Of a stretch of DNA of 64,000 bases, positions 24,653 through 31,058 are shown in pieces. The translations under genes were made by a program, and so were the position numbers. Numbering within the stretch: the first letter of the stretch is position 1; each line of letters opens with the position of its first letter. The stretch covers positions 105,263 through 169,262 of the forward strand of contig JBHIWH010000009.1 of NCBI GenBank assembly GCA_041987545.1. The letters run 5' to 3'. The notes below the pieces were generated by a model. It was given only the letters and a program-made list of their open reading frames with translations, was not told where the DNA came from and made no database searches. The stretch is from JAJRXR01 sp041987545 (GTDB lineage Bacteria > Planctomycetota > Phycisphaerae > Phycisphaerales > UBA1924).

Positions 24653-25486
24653 CTACTCGGGCAGGAACCTGAACAGCCCGACCATCGACCGCGGCATCCC
24701 CTCGACCCGCGGCTCGGGGGTCGCGCTGATGAGGATCCGCCACCCGCGCGCGCGCTCCACCGGCACCTCGATATCCACCTGCGCGTCGCGCTCCAGGCCG
24801 TCGCGCCACCGCCGGCACACGGTCTCCAGCGTCCCCTCGTCGAGCAGGTCCGACCACTTCTCGAACCGGCTCGAGGCCGGGAGACCCGCCCGAGCCGCGC
24901 CCTCCTGGAAGCCCACCTCCCAGGCGATGCGGGCGTCCTCGACCGTCCAGCGGCAGGCGACGGCCCGCGCCGCCTCGAACGCGGCGGTCAGCTTCCAGAC
25001 CCGCGACGTGACCTTCGAGGTGTGCCGCTCCAGCTCGTCCCGGGCCGCCGAGAGCTCCTCACGCAACGCCTGCTCCCGCTCGACCGCCCGCTCGAGGTCC
25101 TGGGTGGAGCGGATGACCGAGGGCAGAGTCAACGCGGCGGGCATCGCCCGGATGAGCACGAACGCCGTCACCAGCGAGACCGCCGCCGTCCCCGCCTTCC
25201 AGACCCCCGCCAGGCGGTAGACCGGCTCGTAGAAGATCACCGCCTCGAGCAGGTGCCCCACCCCACAGAACAAGATAAAGGCGGAGAACAGCCCGATCAG
25301 CATGGGGAACGGGAAGTCCCGTCGCCGGATCAGCAGCACCGCGAGGCTGACCGGGATGGCGGAGTACGCCAGGAAGATCAGCGAGTCGGAGACGATGTGG
25401 AGCCAGCCGTGGAATGGCTCCCAGTTCCCGCAGTCCCACCGGGGCGGGAAGTCCCCGGTATCCAGAAGCTTCCCGAAGAAGTCCAT
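24653..25486 (-). CDS. Ethylene-receptor-like membrane sensor without kinase domain
   Basis: 277 residues. Three membrane helices about 30-52, 62-83 and 96-115 match the ethylene-binding domain of ETR1 and cyanobacterial relatives: DFPPRW, GWLHIVSDSLIFLAYSAIPV (Asp34), and ILFCGVGHL with Cys74 and His78, the copper-binding pair of ETR1 (Cys65/His69). A coiled coil follows (about 127-160). The last 110 residues look like a PAS-type globular domain (VWKLTAAFEAARAVACRW, then ILISATPEPRVEG). No histidine kinase, GGDEF or output domain is present. It converges on the adjacent histidine kinase gene. It may signal by protein contact, perhaps with that kinase. Confidence 0.85.
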   Translation of the reverse strand: MDFFGKLLDTGDFPPRWDCGNWEPFHGWLHIVSDSLIFLAYSAIPVSLAVLLIRRRDFPFPMLIGLFSAFILFCGVGHLLEAVIFYEPVYRLAGVWKAGTAAVSLVTAFVLIRAMPAALTLPSVIRSTQDLERAVEREQALREELSAARDELERHTSKVTSRVWKLTAAFEAARAVACRWTVEDARIAWEVGFQEGAARAGLPASSRFEKWSDLLDEGTLETVCRRWRDGLERDAQVDIEVPVERARGWRILISATPEPRVEGMPRSMVGLFRFLPE

Positions 25487-25615
25487 GAGTGAATCCCCGA
25501 GGCGGCGCGGTCATGTTGTGGGGTACGCCCCCGGGTCCGCGGGACGCCGCCACGGAATGCTAGGCCTTTCTGGAACAATGCCAACACATGAGGCCGTTTT
25601 CATGGACGCCTCAGG

Positions 25616-25918
25616 ATGGCTTCACGCCCCACGGCGAAACTCATGCCAGGAGGCGTTCCCATCCAGGCCCGGCTCGTCGCATGTCTGTTCCTCGCCCTCG
25701 TGGTCGCGTTCCTGACCGGCGCCGCACGGTACGCCGCCGGCGCCCGGACGCCGGTCTGGATCGACGTCGTCTTCATCGTGTCGGCCGCGCTCGCGCTGAG
25801 CATCGGCGTGGCGTTGGCGGGGTGGAGGCTCACGACCTCCGGTCGCCGCGCCCTGTTCGAGCTTGAGGACGCGGAGCGCGACGCCGCCCACCGCCGCCCG
25901 GACCGCGACGCAGAATAA
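25616..25918 (+). CDS. Small two-helix membrane protein, unknown
   Basis: 100 residues. Two hydrophobic helices (LVACLFLALVVAFLTGAARY and WIDVVFIVSAALALSIGVAL) and a charged C-terminal tail. No family recognised and no good ribosome site at ATG 25616; ATG 25643 is an alternative. Context of other small membrane proteins makes a real gene plausible. Confidence 0.5.
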   Translation: MASRPTAKLMPGGVPIQARLVACLFLALVVAFLTGAARYAAGARTPVWIDVVFIVSAALALSIGVALAGWRLTTSGRRALFELEDAERDAAHRRPDRDAE

Positions 25919-26046
25919 ATGCACTTTCACGATCGGCTCACGGGTCGCTCACGCAGCGGCCGGAAGCTCTTTGCATGCCGATCGAGCGGGCCCCTCATTC
26001 GGCCAGACGACACGACGGGCTCATACAGCGAATGAAAGGCATCAAC

Positions 26047-27663
26047 ATGACACGCACCCTCTCACGACGAATCACCACGCACGCGTTCATCCTCACGGTG
26101 ATCGCCGGCGCTCCCGCCTCGGCGCTTGCCCAGCAGAATCACGACGACCGTGCCCATCCCGCGAGCAGGGCGGTCACGGACACCACGCTGACGCGGAGCG
26201 ACTTCTTCAAGTCCGGCGCCCTCGTCGGCGCGGATGTCACCAACCGCAACGGCGAGACGATCGGCTCGGTCACCGACTTCATCATCGACCGGGGCTCGGG
26301 CGAGATCACGGAGGCCCTCATCAAGTCTGGGGCCACCCTGGGCGTCGGCGGCAAGACGATCGCCGTGCCCTACGCCCGCCTCGGCTGGGACCGCGCCGAC
26401 GGCAACTTCACGCTCCAGATGACGCCGGAGCAGATCGACCGCGCCGTCGAGTTCGACCCGGAGACCTGGCCCAACCTCGACCACACCACCTGGACCGAGT
26501 CCGTCGAGCGGTGGTGGACGGGCGAGGAGGCCGGCGGTGACTCCGCCCGGGCGGGCCGCGCCCACGCCAACGGCGGCGACGACACGGCCATGCAGATCCG
26601 CGAGGCCAAGCGCGAGCGCCTCAAGGGGACGATCACCGACGTCCGCCGCGAGCGCGAGCACGGCCAGGAGTCCGTGATCGCCATCGTCCGCACCGACGAC
26701 AACGAGCAGCGCGAGGTCATCCTCGGCCCGTCGTGGTTCGTGATGGGCTCGGCCGCCGCGCCCATGCGGGGCGACGAGATCGAGGCCGAGACAGCGCCCG
26801 TGAGCCGCTCCGGCGACACGCTGCACGTCGTGACCTCCGCGACGATCGATGGACAGCGCCTGTCGCTCCGCAACGCGCAGGGCGAGCCCCAGTGGAACGT
26901 CCCCTCCGAGTCCGCCTCCACGGGCGATCGGCGCGCCGCCGGGCGCCTCATCCTCCTGAGTGACCTCGTCGGCTCCAAGGCGGTGAGCAGCTCAGACAAG
27001 GACGCGGGCGAGATCCAGAACGTTGTCATCGAACGACGCTCCGGCTCCGTCGCGATCCTCGGCTACGACCCCAACGAGAACTTCCTCGGCCTGGGCGACG
27101 AGATCAAGTGCGTCCCCTGGTCGATCGCACGCGTCGGCGCCGACGGGACCGTCCGCATCGACGCCACCGACGAGGCTCTGTCCGGGTGCGAGCCGATGCC
27201 CGACGACGTGACGATGTTCGAGACCCAGGCGAAGCTCGCGCCGGTCTATCGCGTGTTCGGCGTCGAGCCCGAGCGTTTCAACCCTCGCCAGGGCGCCGAC
27301 GCCACGACCCGCCGCATGGGCGCGGACAAGGAGCGGGCGTTCTACGCCTCCATCGCCGAGGGCGAGACCGTCAACCTCGCGGGCGACGTGGTCGAAGTCT
27401 CGACCAAGAGACTCGGCGCCGCCGTCGGGCCCGCCCGGGTCGTGACGATCTCGACGGACCAGGGGAAGCGGACCGTCATTCTCGGCCCCGAGTGGTACCT
27501 GGCCAACCAGCCGCTCGACATCAGCGAGGGTGACCAGGTCTCGGTGCGTGCCCGCCGCGGCACCGTGCAGGGCGCCGAGCACTACGTCGCCTGGTCCATC
27601 AACACGCCCGACCGCCAGGTCTCGTTCTGGGACGGGGACGAGCCCGTCTGGAACGACGGCTGA
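26047..27663 (+). CDS. Secreted PRC-barrel domain protein
   Basis: 538 residues. Signal peptide ends ASALAQQ (about residue 28). PRC-barrel about 52-125 (GADVTNRNGETIGSVTDFII, then ALIKSGATLGVGGKTIAVPY), and a second PRC-like unit about 305-385 (SDKDAGEIQNVVIERRSGSV). Two related segments carry EVILGPSWFV and TVILGPEWYLANQ, so the C-terminal half looks internally duplicated. ATG 26047 with AAAGG 8 bases upstream is preferred to ATG 26032. PRC-barrel proteins in stress islands are thought to bind ligands or surfaces in the periplasm; the role here is unknown. Confidence 0.85.
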   Translation: MTRTLSRRITTHAFILTVIAGAPASALAQQNHDDRAHPASRAVTDTTLTRSDFFKSGALVGADVTNRNGETIGSVTDFIIDRGSGEITEALIKSGATLGVGGKTIAVPYARLGWDRADGNFTLQMTPEQIDRAVEFDPETWPNLDHTTWTESVERWWTGEEAGGDSARAGRAHANGGDDTAMQIREAKRERLKGTITDVRREREHGQESVIAIVRTDDNEQREVILGPSWFVMGSAAAPMRGDEIEAETAPVSRSGDTLHVVTSATIDGQRLSLRNAQGEPQWNVPSESASTGDRRAAGRLILLSDLVGSKAVSSSDKDAGEIQNVVIERRSGSVAILGYDPNENFLGLGDEIKCVPWSIARVGADGTVRIDATDEALSGCEPMPDDVTMFETQAKLAPVYRVFGVEPERFNPRQGADATTRRMGADKERAFYASIAEGETVNLAGDVVEVSTKRLGAAVGPARVVTISTDQGKRTVILGPEWYLANQPLDISEGDQVSVRARRGTVQGAEHYVAWSINTPDRQVSFWDGDEPVWNDG

Positions 27664-27684
27664 CGCGATCTGATCCCCGAGCAA

Positions 27685-27714
27685 CCGACGCCGGGGTTCC
27701 CGCCCCGGCGTCGG
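27685..27714 (+). terminator. Terminator-like hairpin
   Basis: Perfect 12-bp stem CCGACGCCGGGG / CCCCGGCGTCGG with a 6-base loop, 22 bp after the PRC-barrel stop. No T-run follows, so efficiency is uncertain. Confidence 0.55.
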
Positions 27715-27770
27715 ATTCGGCGCGGCCCCCGGCCCAGCCCGAGGCCCGCGCCTGGAAAGGAGGCTTCGTC

Positions 27771-28145
27771 ATGACGACGAGACGACCAGAACACACGAGC
27801 CCACGCGCCTCGGCGGGGACGCCAGCGACCGGCGTCCCCCAGGGCGAACGCGGCCGCGACGAGCCCGAGTCCCGGAGCAAACGCATCGAGCGTGTCTCCC
27901 CGGAGGGACGGCCCGCGCACCCCGAGTACGACACGGGCAACATCCGCAACCTGCTGATCGGCGCCGTCGCCCTGGTCGTGCTGCTCAGCGTCGCGACCGC
28001 CGTGTTCGCGGGGCTCGCGGCCGGCGCCGTCGTCCTCGTCTTCGGGCTCGGCGTTGCGATCCTGATGAACCCCGCGATCTGGGCCGCCTCGCTCCGCGCG
28101 AAGGAGCGGAGCCGCCTCGAGACCCCGAAGGACGTCCCGTCCTGA
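27771..28145 (+). CDS. Small membrane protein, unknown
   Basis: 124 residues. A charged, Pro-rich N-terminal half, then two hydrophobic helices (NLLIGAVALVVLLSVATAVF and GAVVLVFGLGVAILMN), then a basic end. GGAAAGGAGG lies 8 bases before ATG 27771. No family named. It leads a run of four small membrane proteins. Confidence 0.65.
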   Translation: MTTRRPEHTSPRASAGTPATGVPQGERGRDEPESRSKRIERVSPEGRPAHPEYDTGNIRNLLIGAVALVVLLSVATAVFAGLAAGAVVLVFGLGVAILMNPAIWAASLRAKERSRLETPKDVPS

Positions 28146-28207
28146 CGCCGCCGGCGCCCGGTTCGTTCCCACACTCTCGAATCCCCCCATTCCCAAGAGG
28201 AGTTCCC

Positions 28208-28513
28208 ATGAGCCGCACACACACCACTGAATCTCCCGACCACGCCAGCCTCTCCGACGTTAAGACCGATGTCGCGGCCCTCAAGGCCGACGTCGCGGAC
28301 CTCATCGCCGGCCTGGCCCGAGATGGGCGCGACAACACAGCCGAAGCCATGCACGCCGCGGGCGAGAAGATCGGCGACGTGGCCGGCCGCGCCAGGGAGT
28401 CCGCCAAGCACGCCCACGAGGGGCTCTCCGACACGGTCAGCGAGCGTCCCATCACCTACCTCGCGCTCGCATTCGGCGCCGGGGCGATCGCGGCCAAGCT
28501 CATGAGCCGGTGA
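28208..28513 (+). CDS. YqjD/ElaB-like (DUF883) membrane protein
   Basis: 101 residues. Amphipathic helical N-terminal part (SLSDVKTDVAALKADVADLI, then AGEKIGDVAGRARESAKHAH) and a C-terminal membrane helix (PITYLALAFGAGAIAAKLM). This is the pattern of YqjD/ElaB proteins, tail-anchored inner-membrane proteins that bind ribosomes in stationary phase in E. coli. AAGAGGAG precedes the ATG. Overlaps the following gene by 4 bases. Confidence 0.8.
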   Translation: MSRTHTTESPDHASLSDVKTDVAALKADVADLIAGLARDGRDNTAEAMHAAGEKIGDVAGRARESAKHAHEGLSDTVSERPITYLALAFGAGAIAAKLMSR

Positions 28514-28800
28514 GCGCGATGATCGAACGCCTTGCGGACACCTTCGTCGCCGGGATCGAGCTGCTCGAGGCAGAGGGGCGGGTGGTCCGCGACCGCGCGT
28601 CCCGCCTCGCTCTCCACGCCGGGCTCCTGCTCGCGCTGGGCGTGATCGCCCTCCTGGGGCTGGTCACGCTCGGCGTCGGGCTGACCTGGCTCGTCGCGCT
28701 ACAGATCGGCGCGCCCGAGGCGCTCTCGATTATCGGCGCGCTTGTCGCAGCGGGCGCGGGGTGGGGAGCGTACGAGGTCTACCGAAGAATGCGATCGTGA
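28510..28800 (+). CDS. YqjE/Holin-X-like (DUF1469) membrane protein
   Basis: 96 residues. Amphipathic helix (ERLADTFVAGIELLEAEGRV) then two membrane helices (HAGLLLALGVIALLGLVTL; ALSIIGALVAAGAGWGAYEV). GTG 28510 overlaps the YqjD-like stop; ATG 28519 is an alternative start. YqjD-YqjE order is kept from E. coli. Probably a partner in the same membrane complex. Confidence 0.75.
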   Translation: MSAMIERLADTFVAGIELLEAEGRVVRDRASRLALHAGLLLALGVIALLGLVTLGVGLTWLVALQIGAPEALSIIGALVAAGAGWGAYEVYRRMRS

Positions 28801-28807
28801 GGACACG

Positions 28808-29140
28808 ATGATCCAGAACGCGGCCGACTCCAGGCCAGACACGAGGGACACCCACGCCATCTGCTCCGCCAAGGCGCGGGTCCGGCGGGCCGCGCGCAAG
28901 CCGCGCCCGCAGGTCCGGCGGGCCCGACCGTCCTGCGCCCAGGCCGCGATCGAGACGGCGGCCGAGAACCCCGCCGCGACCGCCGCTGTAGCCTTCGCTG
29001 TAGTGTCCGTTCTTGGCCCAATCGGACTCATCCGAGCGGGGCTGTTGGCTGCGAGAGTGGCGCCGCTGGTCGGCCTCGGCATCCGCGCGGTGGAGGGCGC
29101 TCGTTCTCCCAACTCCCCTCGGTCTCCGGATCACGCATGA
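28808..29140 (+). CDS. Small membrane protein, third gene of the YqjDE-like run
   Basis: 110 residues. Arg-rich N-terminal region (ARVRRAARKPRPQVRRARP), then ENPAATAAVAFAVVSVLGPI, a hydrophobic helix, and a second weaker one. Starts 8 bp after the YqjE-like stop. YqjK/YqjD-like proteins have this basic-then-membrane design, but the family is not certain. Confidence 0.6.
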   Translation: MIQNAADSRPDTRDTHAICSAKARVRRAARKPRPQVRRARPSCAQAAIETAAENPAATAAVAFAVVSVLGPIGLIRAGLLAARVAPLVGLGIRAVEGARSPNSPRSPDHA

Positions 29141-29200
29141 GGTGTGGGGAATGACCGGCCACTCAAACAGCCGCCATTCCGGTGGGAGTGAAGCCCACGC

Positions 29201-29488
29201 TCACAGGGCTGCGAGCAGGAGGGTGACGTCACGCCGAACCTGGATCGCGGCCGCCGACCGCTGCCCGTGTTTGACGGCGTTCTGACTGCTGCTCGCTCTG
29301 CCTGCGGTTGTCCGCGGGCCTGTGGACCGCTCCCAAGGCTTCACCCTCGCTGCAGAGGCCCGGAGCGACGCCAGACCTTCCGGGCTCAGCCGGTATTGCC
29401 GCCGCGCCCGACCCGCCGCAGCCGGTTCCGCCTGCTCCCCCGAATCCTTGTTCGTTCGTTGCGTTTTCTGTTGACTCTGGCTTTCCAT
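29201..29488 (-). CDS. Planctomycete KHG-motif protein, unknown function
   Basis: 95 residues. After a Gln/Glu-rich lead, the core LSPEGLASLRASAARVKPWE then STGPRTTAGRASSSQNAVKH-G is a pattern I recognise from many planctomycete proteins of unknown function, where TGPRTxxGKxRSxxNAxKHG is conserved. ATG 29488. It overlaps the preceding minus-strand gene by 260 bp in another frame; this frame carries the family signature. Confidence 0.65.
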   Translation of the reverse strand: MESQSQQKTQRTNKDSGEQAEPAAAGRARRQYRLSPEGLASLRASAARVKPWERSTGPRTTAGRASSSQNAVKHGQRSAAAIQVRRDVTLLLAAL

Positions 29489-29975
29489 TCATGACCACCT
29501 GCTGCCCGGCGATGTTGGCCTGCCGGATGGCCGTGAACGAGTCCCCGCCGCGGGGCGGTTTCCGGTACTCGTGCAGCGCCAGCATGAGGCGCCGGAACGT
29601 GTTGCTGGCCTTGTCCGCGTGCTCGTTGACGATCCGCACCGAATCGAGGCAGGTCTGCCGGTTCGCGATCTTGGTCAGGTGGAGCACCCGGGCGTGGGCC
29701 ATGAGGGCCTGGGCGACGAGCATCTCCTCCATCGGGTCCCTTGGATCCATCCGCCGTATCAGGTCCTCGACGTACGTGTGAGCCGACTGGGCGAGCCGGA
29801 GCCCCTTGAAGAGCCCCTCGAGCTGGTACCTGAGGGCGTCGCCGTAGATGGCCCCAGGCACGGAGGAGGCATGGATCTGCCTCGCCGCGGCCGGGTCCGT
29901 CGCGGGGTCGGCGCTCAGCTTGATGACCGGCGACGGTTCACCAGACTTCGTCGGCTTTGGGCGCTGCTTACTCAC
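29229..29975 (-). CDS. Unknown planctomycete protein, 3' end overlapping the next gene
   Basis: About 248 residues from GTG 29975 (GAGGAGG six bases before). Residues about 40-165 are helical with EEMLVAQALMAHARVLHLTK, TFRRLMLALHEYRKPP and FTAIRQANIAGQQVVMNG, a pattern I recall from paired planctomycete genes of unknown function. After TENATNEQG the frame turns Gly/Arg-rich and only shadows the KHG gene, so the true end is probably near 29500 and the last 80 codons may be read-through after an indel. Confidence 0.6.
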   Translation of the reverse strand: MSKQRPKPTKSGEPSPVIKLSADPATDPAAARQIHASSVPGAIYGDALRYQLEGLFKGLRLAQSAHTYVEDLIRRMDPRDPMEEMLVAQALMAHARVLHLTKIANRQTCLDSVRIVNEHADKASNTFRRLMLALHEYRKPPRGGDSFTAIRQANIAGQQVVMNGKPESTENATNEQGFGGAGGTGCGGSGAAAIPAEPGRSGVAPGLCSEGEALGAVHRPADNRRQSEQQSERRQTRAAVGGRDPGSA

Positions 29976-30081
29976 GGCCAGCCTCCTCGATGCTTGCGGC
30001 AATCAAGGCCAGCACACCGGCCCGGATCGCTGGTGGGAGTCGAGGCCAGGTCTCCACAACGCTGGCCAACGCGGGATCCAC
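29968..30081 (-). pseudogene. Short coding remnant next to attR
   Basis: From GTG 30081: 37 residues, core VVETWPRLPPAIRAGVLALI, ending in a stop that overlaps the start of the next gene. The frame remains open toward attR. I recall similar short tails in planctomycete integrase-linked genes; here it has no full-length parent. Low support. Confidence 0.3.
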
Positions 30082-30180
30082 AGGACGAGCGTCTGGCGGA
30101 CTGCCGGGGCTATCGCCGGGGCACGAATCGACGTCATCGCAAGGTGCTGACCTCGCGCTGCTTGCAGAACCGACCCGGGC

Positions 30181-30230
30181 TTCGTAAAGCTCAGGTCCGG
30201 GGTTCGAGTCCCCGAGGTGGCTTTGCGGCC
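30181..30230 (+). repeat. attR: 50-bp attachment repeat
   Basis: Exact copy of 11856-11905 (tRNA-Thr 3' half plus 8 bases). No 5' half of a tRNA stands before it, so it is a partial tRNA and marks the right end of the element; the chromosome resumes at 30231. Confidence 0.92.
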
Positions 30231-30442
30231 GAGGTCCGCGTCGGTCAGCGAATACGGATCGTCCGAGTCGGCGGCACGCGAGGCAGACGCCTCGGAGAGG
30301 CAGGGCACGCAGGATCCGTCCGACGCACGCCGGGTGTCTGGGCGGGCGCGCTATGGGGGATCGACGAGAAGACTGGTAGACTGGCCTTGGGTCTCAGGGA
30401 GTCGCATCCGGCACTTGCCCCTGAGCACACCGGGGCATTCCA

Positions 30443-31057
30443 GTGGCGCCACCGGCATCGATCCTCGCGACCCGCACGACCACACAGCTGTTGGACGCGC
30501 TGCGCGAGCCCGGCAACGAGCCGGTCTGGGAGCAGCTCGACAAGCGGTACCGGGGCGTGATCCAGAGCCTCGCCAGGCGGTTCGGCCTGCGCGACAACGA
30601 GGCCCAGGAGGTCGCCCAACAGACGCTGGCCGAGTTCGTCGGCGCCTACCGCGCCGGGCGGTACGAGCGCGGCAAGGGACGTCTGAGCTCCTGGATCATG
30701 GGCATCGCCAGAAACCTGATCCTGGCGACGCTCCGCGAGCGGGCGGCGCACGACGCGGCGCCCCTGGGAGAGGTCGACGCGATGGCCGACGAGGCCGCCC
30801 TGCGCCGCGTGTGGGGAGAGGAGCGCGACCGCGAGCTGCTCATGCGCGCGGTGGACACGCTCCGCGACGACTCATCGATCGAGGACAGAACGCTCCGCGC
30901 TTTCGAGCTGGTCGCGCTGCGTGGCGTGCCGGCGGCGGAGGCGGCCGCCCAGTGCGCGATGACACCCGACCAGGTCTACGTCGCCAGGAGCCGGGTGACC
31001 AAGCGGCTGCGGGACGTCGTCGCCCGCCTCACCGACGCGTTCGAGGACGACGTGTAG
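30443..31057 (+). CDS. ECF-type RNA polymerase sigma factor
   Basis: 204 residues from GTG 30443. Region 2: YRGVIQSLARRFGLRDNEAQ, EVAQQTLAEFVGAYRAG, KGRLSSWIMGIARNLI. Region 4 about 150-190: LVALRGVPAAEAAAQCAMTP then VYVARSRVTKRLRD. It ends 1 base before the kinase start, so the two are co-translated. Known planctomycete pairs of this kind link an ECF sigma factor to a kinase that controls it, directly or by a zinc-finger domain as here. Confidence 0.93.
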   Translation: MAPPASILATRTTTQLLDALREPGNEPVWEQLDKRYRGVIQSLARRFGLRDNEAQEVAQQTLAEFVGAYRAGRYERGKGRLSSWIMGIARNLILATLRERAAHDAAPLGEVDAMADEAALRRVWGEERDRELLMRAVDTLRDDSSIEDRTLRAFELVALRGVPAAEAAAQCAMTPDQVYVARSRVTKRLRDVVARLTDAFEDDV

Positions 31058-31058
31058 C

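Larger units (their letters stand above)
11856..30230. mobile_element. Integrative element in tRNA-Thr(CGT), about 18.3 kb
   Basis: Bounded by identical 50-bp direct repeats (11856-11905, 30181-30230) made of the tRNA 3' half plus 8 further bases. The tyrosine recombinase gene abuts the intact tRNA. Behind it lie an ATPase, two helix-turn-helix proteins and small unknown genes in one direction, then cargo: a sigma/kinase module, an RHS remnant, a two-component system and envelope-stress-like proteins. No conjugation, portal, capsid or terminase gene is recognisable, so the element is probably a mobilisable or degenerate island and not a complete phage or ICE. Base composition is visibly lower in GC over about 14.9-20 kb than in the flanking chromosome. 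Confidence 0.9.

Noticed and set aside
11856..30230. Complete prophage
   Set aside because: No capsid, portal, terminase, tail or lysis gene is recognisable; the Holin-X-like protein belongs to a YqjE-type membrane pair.
30003..30308. Minus-strand 101-codon frame across attR
   Set aside because: It translates the partial tRNA repeat (SGTRTPDLSFTKP), the same pattern as the integrase end; not an independent gene.
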